The notes beneath the pieces were generated by a model that worked only from the letters and a program-made list of their open reading frames with translations, did not search any database and was not told the origin of the DNA. The position numbers and the translations under genes were made by a program. From contig NZ_JABBDR010000120.1 of assembly GCF_018854495.1 (NCBI RefSeq), positions 1-6,008 of the forward strand: a stretch of DNA of 6,008 bases, written 5' to 3'. Positions 5,899-6,008 of the stretch are shown here, piece by piece. This stretch comes from Acidithiobacillus ferruginosus (GTDB taxonomy: Bacteria > Pseudomonadota > Gammaproteobacteria > Acidithiobacillales > Acidithiobacillaceae). Position 1 is the stretch's first letter. The number at the start of each line of letters is the position of its first letter.

Positions 5899-5969
5899 GT
5901 TTAGGCCCAGGGGGATTATGGTGCGCGTAGGTGCGGATAATCTCCTGAGCAGTATTGTTTTAATGGATT

Positions 5970-6008
5970 GAACTTAAGAGTTTGATCCTGGCTCAGATTG
6001 AACGCTGG
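5970..6008 (+). rRNA. rrs: 16S ribosomal RNA, 5' end, cut by the window edge
   Basis: AGAGTTTGATCCTGGCTCAG at 5977-5996 is the universal bacterial 16S 5' sequence, followed by ATTGAACGCTGG. Aligning to E. coli 16S (G11 of E. coli at 5980) puts the mature 5' end at about 5970-5972. Only about 39 bases of the roughly 1,500-base gene are present. Confidence 0.97.

Larger units (their letters stand above)
5827..5969 (+). ncRNA. rRNA operon leader transcript
   Basis: About 143 bases lie between the expected transcription start and mature 16S rRNA. In order they hold: a hairpin, GCGGC (5833-5837) with GCCGC (5843-5847); a boxB-like hairpin (5850-5863); a boxA-like site (5867-5878); a boxC-like TGTGTGGG (5891-5898); and a hairpin pairing 5911-5919 (GGGGATTAT) with 5937-5945 (ATAATCTCC), 9 bp with one G-U pair. 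The order boxB-boxA-boxC is that of E. coli rrn leaders. The leader would be removed during 16S maturation. The pairing of leader with the 3' flank of 16S cannot be checked, because that flank is outside the window. Confidence 0.8.

Noticed and set aside
1..6008. Mobile element, CRISPR array, toxin-antitoxin or defence system
   Set aside because: No transposase, integrase, repeat-spacer pattern or defence-type domain was seen on either strand; the genes are housekeeping or transport.

Overview
The window looks like an ordinary chromosomal stretch of an Acidithiobacillus-type acidophile, most likely A. ferrooxidans or a close relative. The assignment rests on three things. A TyrZ-type tyrosyl-tRNA synthetase of 407 residues sits directly upstream of an rRNA operon, an arrangement I recall being described for Thiobacillus (now Acidithiobacillus) ferrooxidans. 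There is a P3A-type proton-pumping ATPase, as expected for an acid-living cell. The start of the 16S rRNA has a gammaproteobacterial/acidithiobacillial form. The species call is inference; no search was run.

Layout, left to right. Positions 1-231 hold no convincing complete gene: there is an open minus-strand frame running off the left edge and a cluster of GC-rich hairpins downstream of the next gene. Positions 232-1973 form a minus-strand unit read right to left: an unrecognised 39-residue small ORF (1854-1973), panD for aspartate 1-decarboxylase (1474-1857), and a 12-helix MFS transporter (232-1461). The small ORF overlaps panD by ATGA. panD and the transporter lie in the same reading frame, separated by one stop codon and four codons. 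Positions 1974-2097 are a divergent control region.

On the plus strand, 2098-4389 encodes the P3A H+-ATPase with all catalytic motifs intact. A 103-base gap carrying an extended -10 promoter leads to tyrS/tyrZ (4493-5716). Seventy-five bases further on is an rRNA promoter with perfect TTGACA and TATAAT boxes. It is followed by a leader with boxB-like, boxA-like and boxC-like antitermination and processing elements, and then by the first ~39 bases of 16S rRNA, cut by the right edge.

Functionally the window combines beta-alanine synthesis for pantothenate/CoA, a transporter of unknown substrate, proton export and two parts of the translation machinery. I see no mobile element, CRISPR array, defence system or prophage. 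The least ordinary item is the panD leader: a small ORF with a good ribosome binding site, folded over two strong hairpins and ending on the panD start codon, which suggests translational coupling.
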